A DNA stretch of 13,484 bases from an uncultured Ruminococcus sp. (GTDB lineage: Bacteria > Bacillota > Clostridia > Oscillospirales > Ruminococcaceae): NCBI GenBank assembly GCA_937926145.1, contig CALANW010000148.1, forward strand, positions 1 to 13,484, given 5' to 3'. The first letter of the stretch is position 1. Every line of letters starts with the position of its first letter. The notes beneath the pieces were generated by a model, which ran no database searches, was not told the DNA's origin, and was given only the letters and a program-made list of their open reading frames with translations. Positions 12,014 through 13,484 of this stretch are shown one piece after another. The position numbers and the translations under genes are program-made.

Positions 12014-13366
12014 TTACCTGTCTGCAACAAGAACATTCATCTTTTCGATCTCTACATTTACCGAACGTGCGATCTCGGTGTTCTCCGATGCGGTTTCGGT
12101 GTTCTGCGTGATGACATCGGATACAGCGGCGATCCTTGCCTTTATGTCATCAACGGAGTTTCTCTGCGATTCGGTGAGCTCTGCGATCTTTCTTGCGTGG
12201 CTCTCACTGCGCTGTGAGGATTCGATGATGCTTTCCATGTGCTCGGCGGCTGTTCGCGCAAATTCAGTGCCGTTTGATACTGCGCTTATGGATTCGTTGA
12301 TGAGAGTTGTGGTGTTCTTTGCGGCTTCGGCGCTCTTGTTGGCAAGGTTGCGGACTTCATCGGCAACGACTGCGAAGCCTTTTCCTGCTGCGCCTGCTCT
12401 TGCGGCTTCAACAGCTGCATTAAGGGCGAGGATATTCGTCTGGAACGAGATATCTTCGATAGTCTTGATGATGCTGCTGATCTTGTTCGAGGATTCGCTT
12501 ATCTCTTCCATTGTCTTTACCATCTGCTGCATATTGCGGTTGCTCTCGTCGAGCTTTGAAGCGCTCTCGCCTGCGGCTTCTGCGGCGGATTCCGCTTCGT
12601 TAAGGCAGCGTTCCGATTCCTCGGCAAAGCTTTCAACGTTGGAAAGGATATCCGCAACGGTGCTTGCCTGCTCTTCGGAAGCGGCTGTAAGTCTGCTTGA
12701 AATATCGAGCATAGACGAGGTCGATTCGCCGAGGGACGAAGCAATAGTCGAAACCTGATGCATAATGTCAGCCTGACGTTCGCCGAGGGCGGTGCTTTCG
12801 TCCATTTTCTGCTGTACCTGACCGAGAAGTCCCTTTGTTTCGTTGGTGGCTTGCTCTGATTTATCGAGGAGCGAAACTGTATGCTTTATAAGCAGATGAA
12901 GCATAAATGCGGCAACGTTCACACCTGCGATGCCGTTGATGATAACATTGTTCGGCGCACCGATATAAACCTTGTCCTTTACAATAAGTCCTGCAAAGAG
13001 AAGTACATTTGTAACTATCCAGGTTATATCAACGTTGAGAACGCTGTTGTAGATAGCGCCGATAGCGATATTTGCAGCCAAAAGCGCAGCCATTGTGTGA
13101 AGTTCGCCCTTAGTTGCCGAGAGGACAACGATAACAACGGTCGTAGCCTGCGTAAGGAAGATGCCCTTTGTGAGGTTTGAGGCTTTTCTCATAAAAATAA
13201 GTACGATAAGCGGAACTATTATACCCATAGCCGCCGTTAAAATGCCAGTCAGAGCATAACCCGTCACGAGGTTGATTATGCAAAACGCAAGGCACACGCC
13301 GAAAACGGCAATAAGATGATTTCTGATAACTTTATCCGGAATATTCGGACAAAACTTCTGTGACAT
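12014..13366 (-). CDS. Methyl-accepting chemotaxis protein, six TM segments
   Basis: This 450-residue receptor has about six predicted membrane helices (roughly 18-36, 39-59, 68-84, 91-110, 115-130, 139-161), then a cytoplasmic coiled coil and the MCP signalling domain. The hairpin tip that contacts CheA and CheW is FQTNILALNAAVEAARAGAAGKGFAVVADEVRNLA (308-342; in two parts, FQTNILALNAAVEAARAG and AAGKGFAVVADEVRNLA). The usual periplasmic ligand domain between two helices is absent, so it may sense within the membrane or via a partner; the loops between helices are short. No HAMP domain is obvious. ATG 13366 has GGAGG at eight bases, while a TTG 48 bases upstream lacks an SD. The upstream 118 bp (13367-13484) show no convincing promoter. 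Its ligand cannot be inferred. Confidence 0.93.
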   Translation of the reverse strand: MSQKFCPNIPDKVIRNHLIAVFGVCLAFCIINLVTGYALTGILTAAMGIIVPLIVLIFMRKASNLTKGIFLTQATTVVIVVLSATKGELHTMAALLAANIAIGAIYNSVLNVDITWIVTNVLLFAGLIVKDKVYIGAPNNVIINGIAGVNVAAFMLHLLIKHTVSLLDKSEQATNETKGLLGQVQQKMDESTALGERQADIMHQVSTIASSLGESTSSMLDISSRLTAASEEQASTVADILSNVESFAEESERCLNEAESAAEAAGESASKLDESNRNMQQMVKTMEEISESSNKISSIIKTIEDISFQTNILALNAAVEAARAGAAGKGFAVVADEVRNLANKSAEAAKNTTTLINESISAVSNGTEFARTAAEHMESIIESSQRSESHARKIAELTESQRNSVDDIKARIAAVSDVITQNTETASENTEIARSVNVEIEKMNVLVADR

Positions 13367-13484
13367 ATAAAATTCCTCCAAATATAGCGCATTTTGCTGT
13401 TTTATTTCAGTCAAAAGCGGAAATTTTTATCTCCTCGTATAATAAAGTTATCCCCAACAAAAGTTGAGAGATATAAAGCCACGC

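Noticed and set aside
12078..12758. 226-codon open frame on the plus strand inside the MCP gene
   Set aside because: It is a low-complexity Ala/Ser product, a shadow of the coiled-coil coding sequence of the chemotaxis protein.
13367..13484. Sigma-D (flagellar) promoter upstream of the MCP gene
   Set aside because: GGAGATAA on the minus strand partly resembles the -10, but no TAAA box is at the right spacing; a TATTAT at 13444-13439 has no good -35 either.

Overview
The window looks like the end of a draft-assembly contig from a Gram-positive Clostridia species, most probably a gut or rumen Ruminococcus relative. The reasons are strong AGGAG-type ribosome binding sites, TTGACA/TATAAT promoters, a GH130 mannosylglucose phosphorylase like the one in Ruminococcus albus, a split cobalamin methionine synthase, and short intergenic repeats of a kind seen in Ruminococcaceae. 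This placement is inference from gene content. The first 52 bases are not genomic: they are Illumina Nextera i5 adapter with its index.

Layout, left to right. Positions 256-2148 (minus) hold nadE, a glutamine-dependent NAD+ synthetase. Positions 2324-2614 hold a compact locus that looks like a type I toxin-antitoxin module. It has a 26-residue hydrophobic peptide on the minus strand, a Shine-Dalgarno (SD) sequence locked in a hairpin, a consensus promoter for a short convergent antisense RNA, and repeats linking the two transcripts. Next are a GH130 phosphorylase (2743-3927, minus), a divergent lipoprotein of unknown function (4183-4851, plus) and an L-fucose/L-arabinose isomerase family protein (4927-6408, plus). 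Two LacI/CcpA-like palindromes lie 40 bp apart in the lipoprotein leader.

Positions 6648-9706 (plus) form a methionine synthase operon. A separate reactivation-domain protein is followed by a MetH lacking that domain, and the two overlap through TTGA. Convergent to it are a class V aminotransferase/cysteine desulfurase (10047-11171, minus) and a DUF3343 Se/S-carrier-like protein (11270-11488, minus), a pair suggesting sulfur or selenium handling. The window ends with a six-transmembrane methyl-accepting chemotaxis protein (12014-13366, minus).

Two gene-free stretches (9707-10046 and 11576-12013) contain copies of one ~170-bp terminal-inverted-repeat element. The two copies share their ends but have unrelated central hairpins. 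The stretches are bordered by heptanucleotide tandem repeats, one of which supplies the stop codon of the cysteine desulfurase gene. A recurring theme is a stem-loop close upstream of the SD sequence (nadE, the isomerase, the MetH reactivation gene, DUF3343) or containing it (the toxin).
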